64,000 nucleotides of DNA from positions 806,001-870,000 of the forward strand of contig JARWMV010000238.1 in the NCBI GenBank assembly GCA_030998015.1, written 5' to 3'. Within the stretch, counting starts at the first letter, position 1; the number at the start of each line of letters is the position of its first letter. This document shows positions 24,769 to 35,928 of the stretch, piece after piece. The notes under the pieces are model-generated. The model had not been told where the DNA came from and did not search any database. It was given only the letters and a program-made list of their open reading frames with translations. Position numbers and translations under genes: made by a program. The stretch comes from Ceratorhiza oryzae-sativae. Taxonomy: Eukaryota; Basidiomycota; Agaricomycetes; Cantharellales; Ceratobasidiaceae.

Positions 24769-25546
24769 TCAATGTTGGCCATTGAGATAAGTTAGGTAAT
24801 AAACTAGAGGGGGAAGGTCGGACATGGTGATGTTGGTGTAGCTCGACAAGCGAGAACTAGCAAAGGAGTGTCAGGACGGAGAACAGAGGCCGAAAGGATG
24901 GGCGAACGCACCCAGAGTACTTGAGGGCGATAACTGGCCCGCGCCACTCGTGCCGTGACTTGCCATAAGTCAAGGCGTTGATCGACTGGTTGGCGCGCGA
25001 ACCATCGGTGAGAAAGTTGGCCCGGAAAAAGACTTGCAGGGGGAATCGCAGAGGCTCGCCGCCGACACCAGTCGACACTGGCATGCTTGCGAGGTCGGTG
25101 TCCGCGCCGAGAAGCTGAGAGAGGAGAGGCTGCCAATCAATGACGCCTGATTGATGTACGACACCCAGAATGTTGATCTGGATCAGTCGTGGGCGGTCCG
25201 AGTCGACCGGGAAAAGCATGCCGTGGAAGGTGGCCTTTGCTGTCTGGACTGGCTTGGAAGGAGTGTGTAGTTCAAGTGGTGCTATGCACGATTGCATAGG
25301 AGGTGAGGGTGTAGTCATGCTGCTGGATGAAGAAGGCGCTCGGCGATGCTTCGGGACACATTCCTGACGGTGTTGGGGCCACGCGGCTCTCATATGCTCT
25401 TCGCTGCAGAACCACTCGTTCTCGCACCTGTTGGGCGGGTTAGTAATGAGATGAGTAATGGACAGGGAAAAGACGTGCCTAGTGCACCACAAGTCGCAGA
25501 GGGAGCCGCACCAGCAGCAAAAGTGGTAGATGGATGCAGTAGGCAT
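24769..25546 (-). CDS. MYND zinc-finger protein
   Basis: The ATG at 25546 is followed almost at once by the finger. With intron 25478-25428 removed it reads C-C-W-C, seven residues, C-T-R-C, E-N-E-W-F-C-S-E-E-H, and H-R-Q-E-C, a complete C-x2-C / C-x2-C / C-x3-H / H-x3-C MYND finger. The intron is 51 nt, in frame and stop-free, and starts with GC (AG|GCACGT), so a gene caller would probably keep it and break the finger. The C-terminal region (I-D-W-Q-P-L-L-S-Q-L-L; P-V-I-A-L-K-Y-S-G) continues across a GT-AG intron (about 24886-24831) into S-Y-T-N-I-T-M-S-D-L-P-P-L-V-Y-Y and the TGA at 24771-24769. Small MYND proteins of this layout are common in agaricomycetes and of unknown function; protein-protein contact is the usual role of the finger. 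Confidence 0.78.
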
Positions 25547-26259
25547 AGCTGTCTCGTAAAGTGCTGTCTAAAATGTAAGTGCTGTCTATCTAGTGTCTAT
25601 CTAAATAATGTAGGAACCGAGACTGAGAGAAAACGAGAACCGAAACCCGAAGAGAATGAGAAGATGATGGGAACATGTCGGTGGTCACTGTCGATATATA
25701 TACGCCCACGGGCTATGTTGCGTCTAGCGCGGAAACGCGAAACAGCCTGGTGGGGGTGCAAGATCATCGCATTCGGTCGGTTTGATTGGCCAATGGTACC
25801 TTGGCGCTTAGCATGCCCGACTTGCACATGATGCACACTGCCACAGGGGCATCGCAATGAGGCTCTGCTAGACGTCACCGCGCTTGGCCCACAAACAATC
25901 AGCGAAAGTCGCGCCGTCTGCAATGGAAGTGTTATTCCAAGCACTGCGCCCGCGAAATTCTACAGAATGTCTGTCGTTCTACACTCACATTTCCATCATG
26001 CACCATGTTCGCCTCCTCCCCCTACCTCCGCACAATCCTCCCCCCGATGTGGCTCATCGCGTCGGCACCACTCTAGGTGCACATCATAGGCGCGCGACTT
26101 GCCCGTCGGGTGCCATTTTAGGACATCTGATACCACAGCAAGTGGCTCCAAGGACCCTCGTTTTGCGCTAGTCCCGGGCCACAACCGGCTCCGATGACCC
26201 AAGTTAGATTGCGGTTTGGTACAATACATTATGCATACGATACACCTCCAAAACGGTCG
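25547..26259. other. Intergenic region between the MYND and PQ-loop genes
   Basis: 713 bp containing the MYND promoter and the PQ-loop 3' end. Open frames on both strands are low-complexity and show no recognisable domain. Confidence 0.4.
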
Positions 26260-27551
26260 TCACCCATCACGATCTAGCTCTTTCATCACCGGTGCAGCAG
26301 GCGAGCGGACGGGTAGATCGCCGCACCGGCCGCTGTTACGTCGAGACTGGACGGCCGCAACCGCCTCTGCGAGAGCAAACTGCCCTTGATGAAAGGGCGT
26401 ACCTGTTTCCAGATCCCCCGAGCTACTTTGTGTTGCAGCTGCTTCTGCTTCCCGACTCCGGCGCCGCCTAGCAATCGGGTTCAGGATAAGAGCTGCGATA
26501 ACAACCACGCCGTCGAGAACCTACAACAAAATGTGAGATCAGGTCAAGCCTGAGGGGGGAGCACGTACGATAACAAGAATATACGACACGGCGGCCACTG
26601 AATCAAACTGTGCTTGAAAGATGAGTGAAAGTACGCTAAAGACTCCTCCCAACATGTCGGTTGCCATGAACAACATCGATATTCCTGCCAATAATCTCAG
26701 CTCACATTCCTACGCCAGTTGAAATGCAGACCAACCAATGACTTCCTTGCGCTTCCATATCTCCCAGTATTGTGGCCTAGATGCAAGAGTGAGCGACAAA
26801 CAGGCAGGAAGTAACCCTCGCTTACAGCAAGCCCAGAGCGATGAGCAGTGCACTCATGATGCCAAACACCCGAGTCGGCCACTCATCGCCAGCTCTGTCG
26901 GTTCGCTAGTTAGTAGGAAAGCAGGTGAACCTAGGATCGCGCGTTCAGCGCTGGGGAAAATGACACTTGCCCGGACTACCAGCGAGAGACCCGCCTCAAA
27001 CCCGCCTACAGCCGACATGAAGACCACATAGAGCATGGCACAATACAACTTGGATTTCCCACACCCATAGTACAAACACTGTAAGGCAATGTCAGCCAAA
27101 GATCAGGGTCGTAGCGCCGCGGCTGACCTGTATCCAAGAGAGGGCTGCCAGCGCACCAAAGAGCTGAGGTTGCAGTATAATGGGAATGCTGATGTTCTGC
27201 ACAATGGCATAAACTCCAAGGAATGGCGCGGAGAGCGCCCAAATGAACCTAGCCAACCCGAGTCAGATCAGTGCGCTGTGCTTGTAGCGCCGCCACTCCA
27301 ACTCACATTAACCACGGCGAAAGGCCCTCGGTCGACTTTTCACGAAAGCTTTTGACGACTTGCGGCACTGCATTGAGACCGATCAAAACGAGGGCCCCAT
27401 TTGAATCATTCGCGATGATCACTTGCCTAGTTGCGCGGTCCACAGGACAGTCCCTACCAACCAACAGATCTCAGTCGCCACAAACTTCCGGAAGAAAAAA
27501 CGAGTTACCTATGGTGGCGAGTATATTTTCCGCAACCTCGTTCACGGGCAT
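26260..27551 (-). CDS. PQ-loop repeat multi-span membrane protein
   Basis: Start at the ATG at 27551 (M-P-V-N-E-V-A-E-N-I-L-A-T-I). The first PQ loop is W-T-A-Q-L-V-P-Q-V-V-K-S followed by E-K-S-T-E-G-L-S-P-W-L-M; the second is L-L-P-Q-Y-W-E-I-W-K-R. Hydrophobic helices include F-I-W-A-L-S-A-P-F-L-G-V-Y and Y-I-L-V-I-V-L-D-G-V-V-V-I. The charged cytosolic tail (R-R-R-R-S-R-E) ends at 26260. PQ-loop proteins include lysosomal/vacuolar amino-acid exporters and the yeast Golgi scramblase Any1; the substrate here is not determined. Two introns need GC donors: 27426-27368 (CTAG|GCAAGT, rebuilding V-P-Q-V) and 26970-26906 (CGG|GCAAGT, rebuilding R-T-D-R-A-G-D-E-W-P). Without the first splice the PQ motif does not exist, which is good support for it. 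Confidence 0.8.
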
Positions 27552-28123
27552 GGTGGAGGGCGAAACAAACAGGTGCTCGAAAACCCAAGCGATCGCGAGC
27601 GCATTTGTACGAATTCCGACGCGAGCCGAGGCCGTAATCAGTTTACGTGACGAGGGGTCTTAAATTGGCATCGAGCCGTAAGCTGGGGTTCGCCCCCGCC
27701 CCGCTCCCGAGGGTCCGTCTGAAAGGCTATATATAATCTCGATTTCCATTCGCTCCAGATGTTCCCACCTGAACTCTCCCAGACCAGATGTCCCGAATCA
27801 TGGTACGACCGCGATCGGCCTAACGTTATTGAGGGTACTTTGCTACTTGGCCTGTTCGACTTCTTGGGACTTCACGTCACAGGTTGCCAACAACGGACCG
27901 CCCAGCTTACCTCGGCGTTGGCATTTCGCGACGATGGAACCGTCTTGTAGAACAAAGTCAAGTCCAAGCCGTAACGCGATTAGCGCGGCTATCTGTCTGC
28001 AGTCAGGCTCCACATCGTCACGTGGGGCCAGATTCGATCCTTGCAAACGCGTTCCCCCTGATCGCTTGTCCAATTCCACACCACCAGCACCTCCGTCGAC
28101 TCTGGCGCATACATCCCGCTTGA
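27552..28123. promoter_or_regulatory. Divergent intergenic promoter, PQ-loop gene / methyltransferase
   Basis: 572 bp between two divergent starts. A TATATATAA element lies at 27728-27736; its distance (about 180 bp to the PQ-loop ATG, about 390 bp to the methyltransferase ATG) does not tell which gene it serves. Short open frames here have no recognisable domain. Confidence 0.4.
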
Positions 28124-29126
28124 ATGGACATCATACCGAAAGACAATAAAGTATATCAGACGAAGCAATACTGGTTAGCCTCCCCCACCCTGCCGCAACC
28201 CGCCTAGACTCACGCCCCAGGTTCATCACACAGGGATCAGAGGTACAAAAGTGACGAGGGTCGAGAGCCGTTTGACTGGTTCAAATCGTATGCAGATGTC
28301 AAAGATGTTCTTGGGGCATACATTCCAAGCCGAAATCTTCGAATCCTGATGCTAGGATGTGGTAACTCAACTCTATCGGAGGACGTATGCGCAATTTTTT
28401 TCTTTCTTTTTGGCTCAATTATATCCTTTAACTGGTCTGGTCCAATAGATGTATCGAGATGGATATCACGAGGTGGTAAACATCGATGTGAGTCCCTGCA
28501 GCGGTGTAGCGAAAATACCTCTAAAAATGCCGAGTCTAGTTCTCGTCCGTCGTGATCGAGCAGATGCGTGCCGTACACCCACACATGCAATGTACGTACG
28601 CCTGTTCTATCACTAACGTAGCTCACTGGCGCGAAAAAGGGATTGAGATGGACATTCGAGACCTCAAGTTTGAAGATGGCTCATTTGATGTCCTTATTGA
28701 TAAAGGTCGAAAGGCTGGGGCTCATTTGCCAAAATCAAACTAACACGTTTTGTAGGCACAATGGATGCAATGCTCACTGGTGTTTCGGACGTTTGGGTGG
28801 GTTATCCCCGAAGAGCTACAAGATCAGCGCAATACCAACCTTGGTCGTTTAGAATCCTGCCGCGGAGATTGTAGAAAATTGCGAAAAAGAAATTTCGGAA
28901 GCCATCCGGTGAGCTAAACGGTCTGCCTTCCTCTTGAATCAACCATCTAAGGTTGTATGCCCACTATCATAGGGTACTACGCCCAGGAGGCAAGTTCATT
29001 TACCTAACATTCGGGCAGCCCCATTTTCGACGCCGGTTTCTCACCCGCCCAGGGTGCTCTCTAGAAATCCGAGAGCTAGGAGAAGCATTTCATTATTATC
29101 TCTATGTGATGACCAAAGATACATAA
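28124..29126 (+). CDS. Class I SAM-dependent methyltransferase, METTL13/EEF1AKMT4-like
   Basis: Exon 1 is 28124-28173; exon 2 starts at 28234, so that Q-Y-W-D-Q-R-Y-K-S-D is read across the junction. Motif I is L-M-L-G-C-G-N-S-T-L-S-E-D, followed after an intron by Y-R-D-G-Y-H-E-V-V-N-I-D (acidic ribose-binding residue). Further conserved parts are M-D-I-R-D-L-K-F-E-D-G-S-F-D, D-K-G-T-M-D-A-M and R-V-L-R-P-G-G-K-F-I-Y-L-T-F-G-Q-P. The stop is the TAA at 29124-29126. About 225-230 residues, matching the single-domain relatives of METTL13 that methylate lysines or the N-terminus of elongation factor 1A. All introns are GT-AG and about 50-60 nt. The exact target is not visible from the sequence. 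Confidence 0.85.
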
Positions 29127-29240
29127 ATGCATTTTTCGTAATCGGATGTTCTTAAGTTCATTCGTGCCTCAGCCGTTGAGTTGATACCTATTTTGGCCTC
29201 AAATTGGACCATCGATCCAGAGTATAAATTTAGAACAAAC
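29127..29240. other. Short convergent spacer, methyltransferase / MMS19
   Basis: Only 114 bp between two stop codons on opposite strands, so the 3' UTRs very likely overlap. Confidence 0.6.
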
Positions 29241-32200
29241 TTACCATACGTCCCTATCGGTGAAAATCATGGTATAGCATCACGGAATGAGTAAAAATGA
29301 GTGGATGATAACACTTGGCCAAACACGTACCGACAATCGACTACCTCCTTACGGACAGCTCTTTTACGGTCGTCCAGGGCAGCACCAAGCTGTCGGATAA
29401 CTTGGGCTTTATAGGGGTGAAGTAGATCATACCGTAAGGTGCTAGCTAATGCCGCAAGCAGCTGGACTGCACATATTTGGACTCGCTAAAAATCATGTCA
29501 GTGTCGGTTAGTGGACCGAGAGATTGTGCCGCACAGGATTTCCTGCCTCGGAAAGCTGGATATTGGCCAGGGATGCCTTGACAAGCGAGTTGACATGATC
29601 GACCAGTGGTCCGGAGGCGCTACTTCCTGTAATCTCAGCAGAATCCTTGGCGACTTGGAGTAGAGTTTCAAAAATGTTGGTCCGAAGATGGGTGTCTTGC
29701 AGGCTTAATCCAAGAAGGAGTATAGGCATAAGCTAGATAAAGGCACATCAGCGACGCGTTAAAAACAAGGTTCGTGGACCTACGGTTGACAGGAGGTGTG
29801 AATATGTGGCTTTGGGGACGGCCCGGATTAGAGCGGCGAGTGCCACGAGATACGACTCTCGTAGATGTGCGTCTGTGACAGCGATTAGAAATCCTCCAAC
29901 ATAACCTTGCGAAAGCAGGCACCATTGGATTCTTTGTACCCAGAAATAACTCGAGGCAGCACACGAGAACAAAACTTTTGAAGAGCAAAAAGCTGAAACG
30001 ATGCCGTCAATATAAGAGAGAGAGGGCAATCTGGATGTCAAACCCACTCGGACTACAGAGTAGTTTTGTTTTACAAGGACCCCATCGTTGTTCAGAGCAA
30101 TACTACCGATAGCTTTGCCCGCTTCCTTGCCGATTTGATGATCTTCAAGCAGTTTAAATACGCTGTCGACATATTCCTCGGCCTTGGGATGATCACGCAC
30201 GACAAGAGCCCGAGTAATCTATTGGGGGGGGGATTAAGGGAGTTCCATGTAATGGCTCCCAGTGGCTTACCACAACCCAAACGCTCAGCACCCGAACTCG
30301 AAGCTTGTTCACTTGGCGAGGGTTATAAGCACTCTCTTGCCACAGGTTTGGTAAATAGTCTTCGAGGAGTGACTGGGCGCCTGCCAATCCGTTAGTAGGT
30401 GCGCGGCCGACCCTGGGTGGGAGCTTGCCTTCCACATGCTTATTAACCAATGACGAGATAAGCTGCAACCCAGCTGTTGACTGTGAATCGGTTGTAAGAT
30501 CGCTGATGGACCATTCTATCAAAACTATCAAAAATTGAGCCAAGTTGTCGAATGGGGGAGCTGTCTGCATCACATGTTAGCTCGAGAACCGAGTCGTCAG
30601 CGCATACAGCGTACCTCCAAGCGCAAAGGTAATAGTGTCGCCGTGAAAAGGGAGACCAAGCTACGTTGCGCTGGAGGCGCATTGTCCTGCAGAACGGTGA
30701 GAGGAGGTTTGCCACATATGCAAATTTCGCTCACCTTGAACGGCTGAAACTCGTTTTGAAAATCCGTCTTAGGCCCCAACAAATCCTTAGCCTCTCCACT
30801 ATGGAACAGCTTAAATACGGCGGTCGCAAATCCTGCTTGCTTTCTGACCCAACATATCAGCAAGTTATAGAAAAAAAAAGATTCTACTTACGCTGAAGGT
30901 GAAGACTTACTACGAGTGTGATTATTGTCGAGATGGCGGGAATCAATCTTGGGTGTGTCGCCACTTCGTTTGTAGGGTTATCAGCTGTAGCAGCTCTAAC
31001 TGCCACCCCAAACAGGGTAGGGAGGAATCTATCCATGTATTTCGGAACGTCTGCATGGCCGGCTTCGACCTTTCGGGACAATACACTACAGATAGCGCTT
31101 AATAGAGCGAGAGCATATGCAGCCTCGCTTTCCTTGTCGGTTGGTGTTGTGGCACAAATAATGTCAAGCTTCGTCGATAGCCGAATCACAAGGACCTCAA
31201 ACAGCGTAGAAGGCATAGAGAGGGCGGAAAGTGCAGAGAGGACGGCCCAATATTTCGCGCGTTCAGTGTCCTCGCCCCGTGCAGGTGAATGGTCTGGAAG
31301 AGCGGCGAAAAGCATCGGCAACGTCGTCTCCTCTATCGGTTTAGGGGCAACAAGTGCAATAGCGTTTAGAACTTCAAGTGCAATCGGCCTGGACGGGGTG
31401 TACGGTAAAATGGGCTATATGCAGAGCGATAACTTACCTTAGGTCCTCTAGTTCATCTTCCTTAGCACCCAACAATTGATTGATATTATGCACTGTGAAA
31501 GTCATTTCTTCTGGAGACAAGACACCTTGAACCGACACAATTTGCAAAAGGCCACTAAGAGCAGAGCCTCTAGACACTTTGGGTTTGAGGCCAGCGGTGA
31601 GGGCACCGAGTGTAGCGTCCTTGTTGGCCTCCAATAATGAAGCTGCTGACTGTCGACACGGACCCTCTGGCAACTCCTGGACTCCATGCAAGATATCGCG
31701 GAGAGCGGCAAGGATAGGATCTCGGTGTGACGCTTCATCTGGATCATTGAATTGGCCAACTAAGAATGGAACTGTACGCTTGAGTGTGTAAGAGCAAATA
31801 TTTGCTACCAGCGGTATCAGAGTGAGATATTAGTATGCGCGGGTGGTACTCACGAGTCGTGGCAAGACATGCGTTCACAATCTTGATCGCATGCTGTGCC
31901 TGGCTCTTCTCGGGCTCTCTTAACAGCCGAATGCACTCCGTTATCACTTCCTCAGCTAAGCCTTCAAACGAGTCGACCTCGGACTGGGCTGATGGAGTCT
32001 TGTCTTGGTAAAGTACGAGTAGAAGAGTAGTGAGAGCATAGACGGCCTTGGTTGCTGTATCAGAGTCAAGTGGTTGGAAGATCTGAACAGCATTGTGAGG
32101 GGATCTCTGTAACAAAATTTGGGCCATACCTCTAACTTGAAGGCTGACCACATCTGAGCAGCAAAGCTCTTCGCAAGAGCGGGGCCGTATACAGGCAAAC

Positions 32201-33463
32201 AGTGGCTGAGCGTTCTTAGGGTGTCACGCTATAAACATATGAGCACGGGATATGTTTGGATCGAGGTGGTATTTGACCTTGGTTTGAGGGGACGTTGCGG
32301 AGAGCTTTTCCAAAAAGAGGGGAAGGGCCAGAGGGCCAAATCGAGGAGTTGCGGACAAACATGCCCTTGATTCACGGTCTCAGAATGTATCAACGATGTT
32401 GCGGCAGGGATTGTACTCACAGCAGAGCAGATTTCAAGTCCTCGGTAGTTATTCGATAAGGATCATTTGGCGGGGGCTTGAATGTGATAGGGAAATAGCA
32501 GAAAATAATGTCAAACAAGTCCTGCAGCATTCTCCGGTTACTTTGATTAAAATTACAACAGGAGGGTGGGCTCACGTCAACATGTGAGCCAATGTCGAAC
32601 TCGAGAGTGATAACTTTCGCTATATTGAAGGCAACGAGTAGATTCCTTGGATCCTTCTCTCCTTCAGCAAGCTTGATGTACCCAGGTAAGAAAGCAGGGG
32701 TTGCTTTTAGCGCTAGTATCCACCGAGATAGGATCAGTGATTTGTTGACGAAAAGTGGACCGTCCACACCTTCAAGGTGTTTTGCAAGTAACATATCGAC
32801 GATCCTGAACAAAATGTATCGAGTTGACTGGACGTGTGCCTTCATATTGACATGTTCGGTAAGCCTACCATACTCCTTAACCCAGTTTCGTATGAACGAG
32901 CACAAGGATACTTACGAGAGAGCCGTATCCGCAGCCTCGGTCGAACCAAACGTAGGCAGCGAGGATAATGTAAGAAGTCCCTCTAGTGCAGGAATTATGG
33001 TATCGGAATCTTGGAGTTTCTCGCGGTAGAACGTGACAAGAACTCTAGCTATGGTGGAAATATTGAATAAGTCTAGGCGAAATTGGCAGAAACTATGCTT
33101 ACTCGACTGCTTGGTTATTCGTTCCGGCTGACATTGAGCAAGAGTATTCGAGAGAAGTTTTATGCCTACAAAATAGGGTTAACCGAACTGATAATTCGAC
33201 CATTGACAGCCGTAGTCGCGATGAGGTCGCAATGCACACACCCTTTTCTCTAATCTTTCCATCATCATTCGTCAGATATTCACCAAGCGATTTGACAACA
33301 TGTAGGAGGGTAATATTTTGCGAGTTGATGTCTACAATTTTTTGTATTAGTCGATTTGTTTACTGATTACCGTAGGTGAAGACGTACTATCCACCAGTTC
33401 CTTAAGAGTGTTCTCCGCCTCGGCAGCGATGTGGGTTCGAACTAGCTCCTGACACTTTTCCAT
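29241..33463 (-). CDS. MMS19: MMS19, HEAT-repeat adaptor of the cytosolic Fe-S targeting complex
   Basis: Large gene with many short GT-AG introns. The start (ATG at 33463) gives M-E-K-C-Q-E-L-V-R-T-H, followed by L-G-E-Y-L-T-N-D-D-G-K-I-R, typical of the MMS19 N-terminal domain. Helical repeats continue for roughly 1000 residues. The C-terminal domain has L-L-G-L-S-L-Q-D-T-H-L-R-T-N-I-F-E-T-L and R-V-Q-I-C-A-V-Q-L-L-A-A-L-A, then R-K-A/R-A-V-R-K-E-V-V-D-C-R-D-V-W and TAA at 29243-29241. MMS19 hands Fe-S clusters to nuclear proteins such as XPD, primase and DNA polymerase subunits. One intron near 30225 has a C9 tract (G9 on the plus strand) as its polypyrimidine stretch. Individual exon borders in the middle were not all resolved. 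Confidence 0.87.
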
Positions 33464-33632
33464 ACCAAACTCTTCTATTCACGTGGATACAATAATTCCA
33501 CTAAATAGTTCCAAGCCCGTTACTGATCTGGTGCTCGTGGTAGATCAATGACGAAACTTTATGGTCGAATGAGGAAGATGACCTCATCGGAGCAAGCGCT
33601 TGGCGTCAATCGGGATCAGTCTGCCCTCACTC

Positions 33633-33654
33633 GCACGTGACGTGACGTGACCTG
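33633..33654. promoter_or_regulatory. Overlapping CACGTG / TGACGTGA array upstream of MMS19
   Basis: The 22 bases contain CACGTGA followed by two further CGTGA units in 5-bp register, so a palindromic E-box overlaps two CRE-like TGACGTGA sites. It lies about 170 bp upstream of the MMS19 start, a plausible place for a bHLH or bZIP regulated promoter. Confidence 0.4.
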
Positions 33655-35065
33655 TATCCCAAAACAGCCTTGTCTGGCGTTGACCACCATCGCAACTCTA
33701 ACTATGAACTCGTCTTTCTTGCCATGATCGCCTGTTGAATCAACCGTGTTTATTACATTGGGCCACTGTTCTGGAATATGTTTTCGCACGTGGAGCTAAC
33801 GTCGGAGATCCACCGTGTTCACGGAAGATAGGGGTTAGGAGGACATGACCATTAATCATTATCTGGACAAGCGGAAAGGGCATGGCACTACCTGAGCTAG
33901 GAAGAGGTGGCTGTTTGACGTCAATCGTGGGTAAACTTGTGCCTACAACTCAAGGTGCTATAATCCACTAAATAAATCACATCCGTGTCCAACAGACGGC
34001 CTGGAGCCTATGGCGAGAACTATGGTGTCATAAACCCCGATGGTGAAATCTCCCATTGGCTATTACCAGCCAACACGAGGCTTGATATGTGAATTCTTCT
34101 CAGGGAGATCGCACCCTTTCCGACTAGGAGGTCCGAAGGCCAAAATCGTCTCACCCAATCGCATCTATCACGACGTCCAGTCTCCCCAACGTATGTCGCG
34201 TGATAAGACGATGCAGTGTGGCGTTGTCGAGCGGGCCTCTGGTCCGAAGCTGTTGGCTACGCGACCGGATAGGGGGGCGAGCCGTTGCGCCTGGCTGCGG
34301 CAGAACATCAGCAGGATCTCTATCGATGATCCACAGAAGAGATCTCAAAAAAGTTTTCCACCTCAAAGGCAGAGAGCTTCCATACTCAGCGCCGGCATAG
34401 TGCGGTCCATTGTTTAGATTATCGAGAAGATGATCCCGTCGGTCGAACTCACGAGAGGGACTAGTGCACGGTGAGAAGTCTACTTTGGACCACGGCCGAC
34501 GCTATGCTGCCGGCATTGTGTCTCGTCGCGTGAGGTCGCGTGCCGCCAAGCGAGCTCAAATGCTGTCGCACGACCCCGATCCGCCGATCCATCAATTGAG
34601 GTCCGGAATTGGTATTTTCGATCACGTGCCAAAATTTCGTTGCTCATCCGTCGTGGACCGAGCTTGACGTGAGAGCAGCAACCAAGGAGGGACCGGCATA
34701 TTTACATAGCGACAACCGACATGAAGCATGTGGTTCCACTTGGCGAAGCACGTTCGACCGAGGTGAGTCGCTCCACTCCTCTCATTTAGCCAGAAGGGAG
34801 AAGGCGCGTAGCCGCTCCGACGCCGATTAGAGGGGCATGCGAGCCGAGGATTTTGGTGTCGGCCCCCGCTAAAACGGGGGTAATGGGCGTAGGGGGATTG
34901 CCCGTTTGATGATAAGAGTTGCGCTGGCTGAGTCGATGGGCGTCTGATGTCCGACCAGTGAGTCACCTGGCCCAGCTCCCGCTTGTGCTGAGGGTCGGAC
35001 CTCGAGGTCTAAGAGTTGAACATCTCCCCCAGAGGAACGTTTAGCATTTTGCCTGTGATTTTATT

Positions 35066-35087
35066 AAATAATAATAATAATAATCGA
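35066..35087. repeat. AAT trinucleotide microsatellite
   Basis: A run of about seven AAT units in the gene-poor stretch upstream of MMS19. Confidence 0.7.
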
Positions 35088-35928
35088 GATCCATTAGATA
35101 ACCTTTGCATTGCGATGATCATCATTGAATTTGCATTTCGAGCTCCCGATTTGAAGTGAGTCCAGAGAGCTGGCTAGGCCACCGCAAAAGCGAGGCCGGC
35201 GCATGGATGATCGCAGTGGAACACCAAGTTAGTCGTAGGCTAGACATGTGTATGTGCGCAAGGTCGGTGTGCTGGCGCAACAGAGCCAGTGCGTCACCTG
35301 GGCCTAAATTGGAGAGGATGAGATCTAGTTGTGTGTATGTGTTCTAAAGTCGGCATGGTAGTAGCAGAATCAGCACATGACTGTGCATCTACGGCCGGGC
35401 GCACCGATCCTAGGCACGGTTGGGGGGAAAGGAGAAGGCAACCAAGGAGTCTCCTAGGGATGCGTGTGAAGCGCATTCGCACCGGGTCCTCAGGGCGGGG
35501 TAGCTGTATGCGAGACGGACAGATGCGTGTGGTGAAGCATGTGTATATGGTGCGACGTTTAGTCTGATTCGGATGCGGATTGGGTGCTCCGACAAGCGAG
35601 CTCAGTCACATTCGCGGGCCCGAGCGCGGGGCAGGCTCTATGCGCCGGGACTCATGGCACCGCTCACAGCACAGAATTAAGAGATAATTTCAGAAAATAT
35701 AGTTCGGCGCAGCTACGAGCACGACGCGCGTGTGTGGCGCATACACGCGAGAATCGCATACGGTGTGAGCCAACGAAATGAAGAGGGGGGGTGGTGGCCC
35801 CCGCACACCGCGCGGTGATTGTAAATTGGACTGGAGAAATGAGATCGCATTTGAACCTGCCATCCACAAGCTGCGCGAGTGGCTGCCCCTCGACCTGCTC
35901 CAGAACAACATATGTACTGCCCGCACAG

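Larger units (their letters stand above)
33464..35928. other. Gene-poor stretch of about 2.5 kb upstream of MMS19
   Basis: No gene recognised on either strand; the open frames are short, not conserved in style and lack splice-consistent continuations. Two features stand out: an overlapping E-box/CRE array at 33633-33652 and an (AAT)n microsatellite near 35066-35087. No terminal repeats, transposase or reverse transcriptase motifs were found. Confidence 0.5.

Noticed and set aside
27271..27663. 130-codon plus-strand frame opposite the PQ-loop gene
   Set aside because: Antisense shadow; the minus strand carries the conserved PQ-loop motifs with matching splice sites.
34151..34366. Short minus-strand frame in the gene-poor stretch upstream of MMS19
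   Set aside because: Too short, no recognisable motif, and flanked by stops without splice-consistent continuation.
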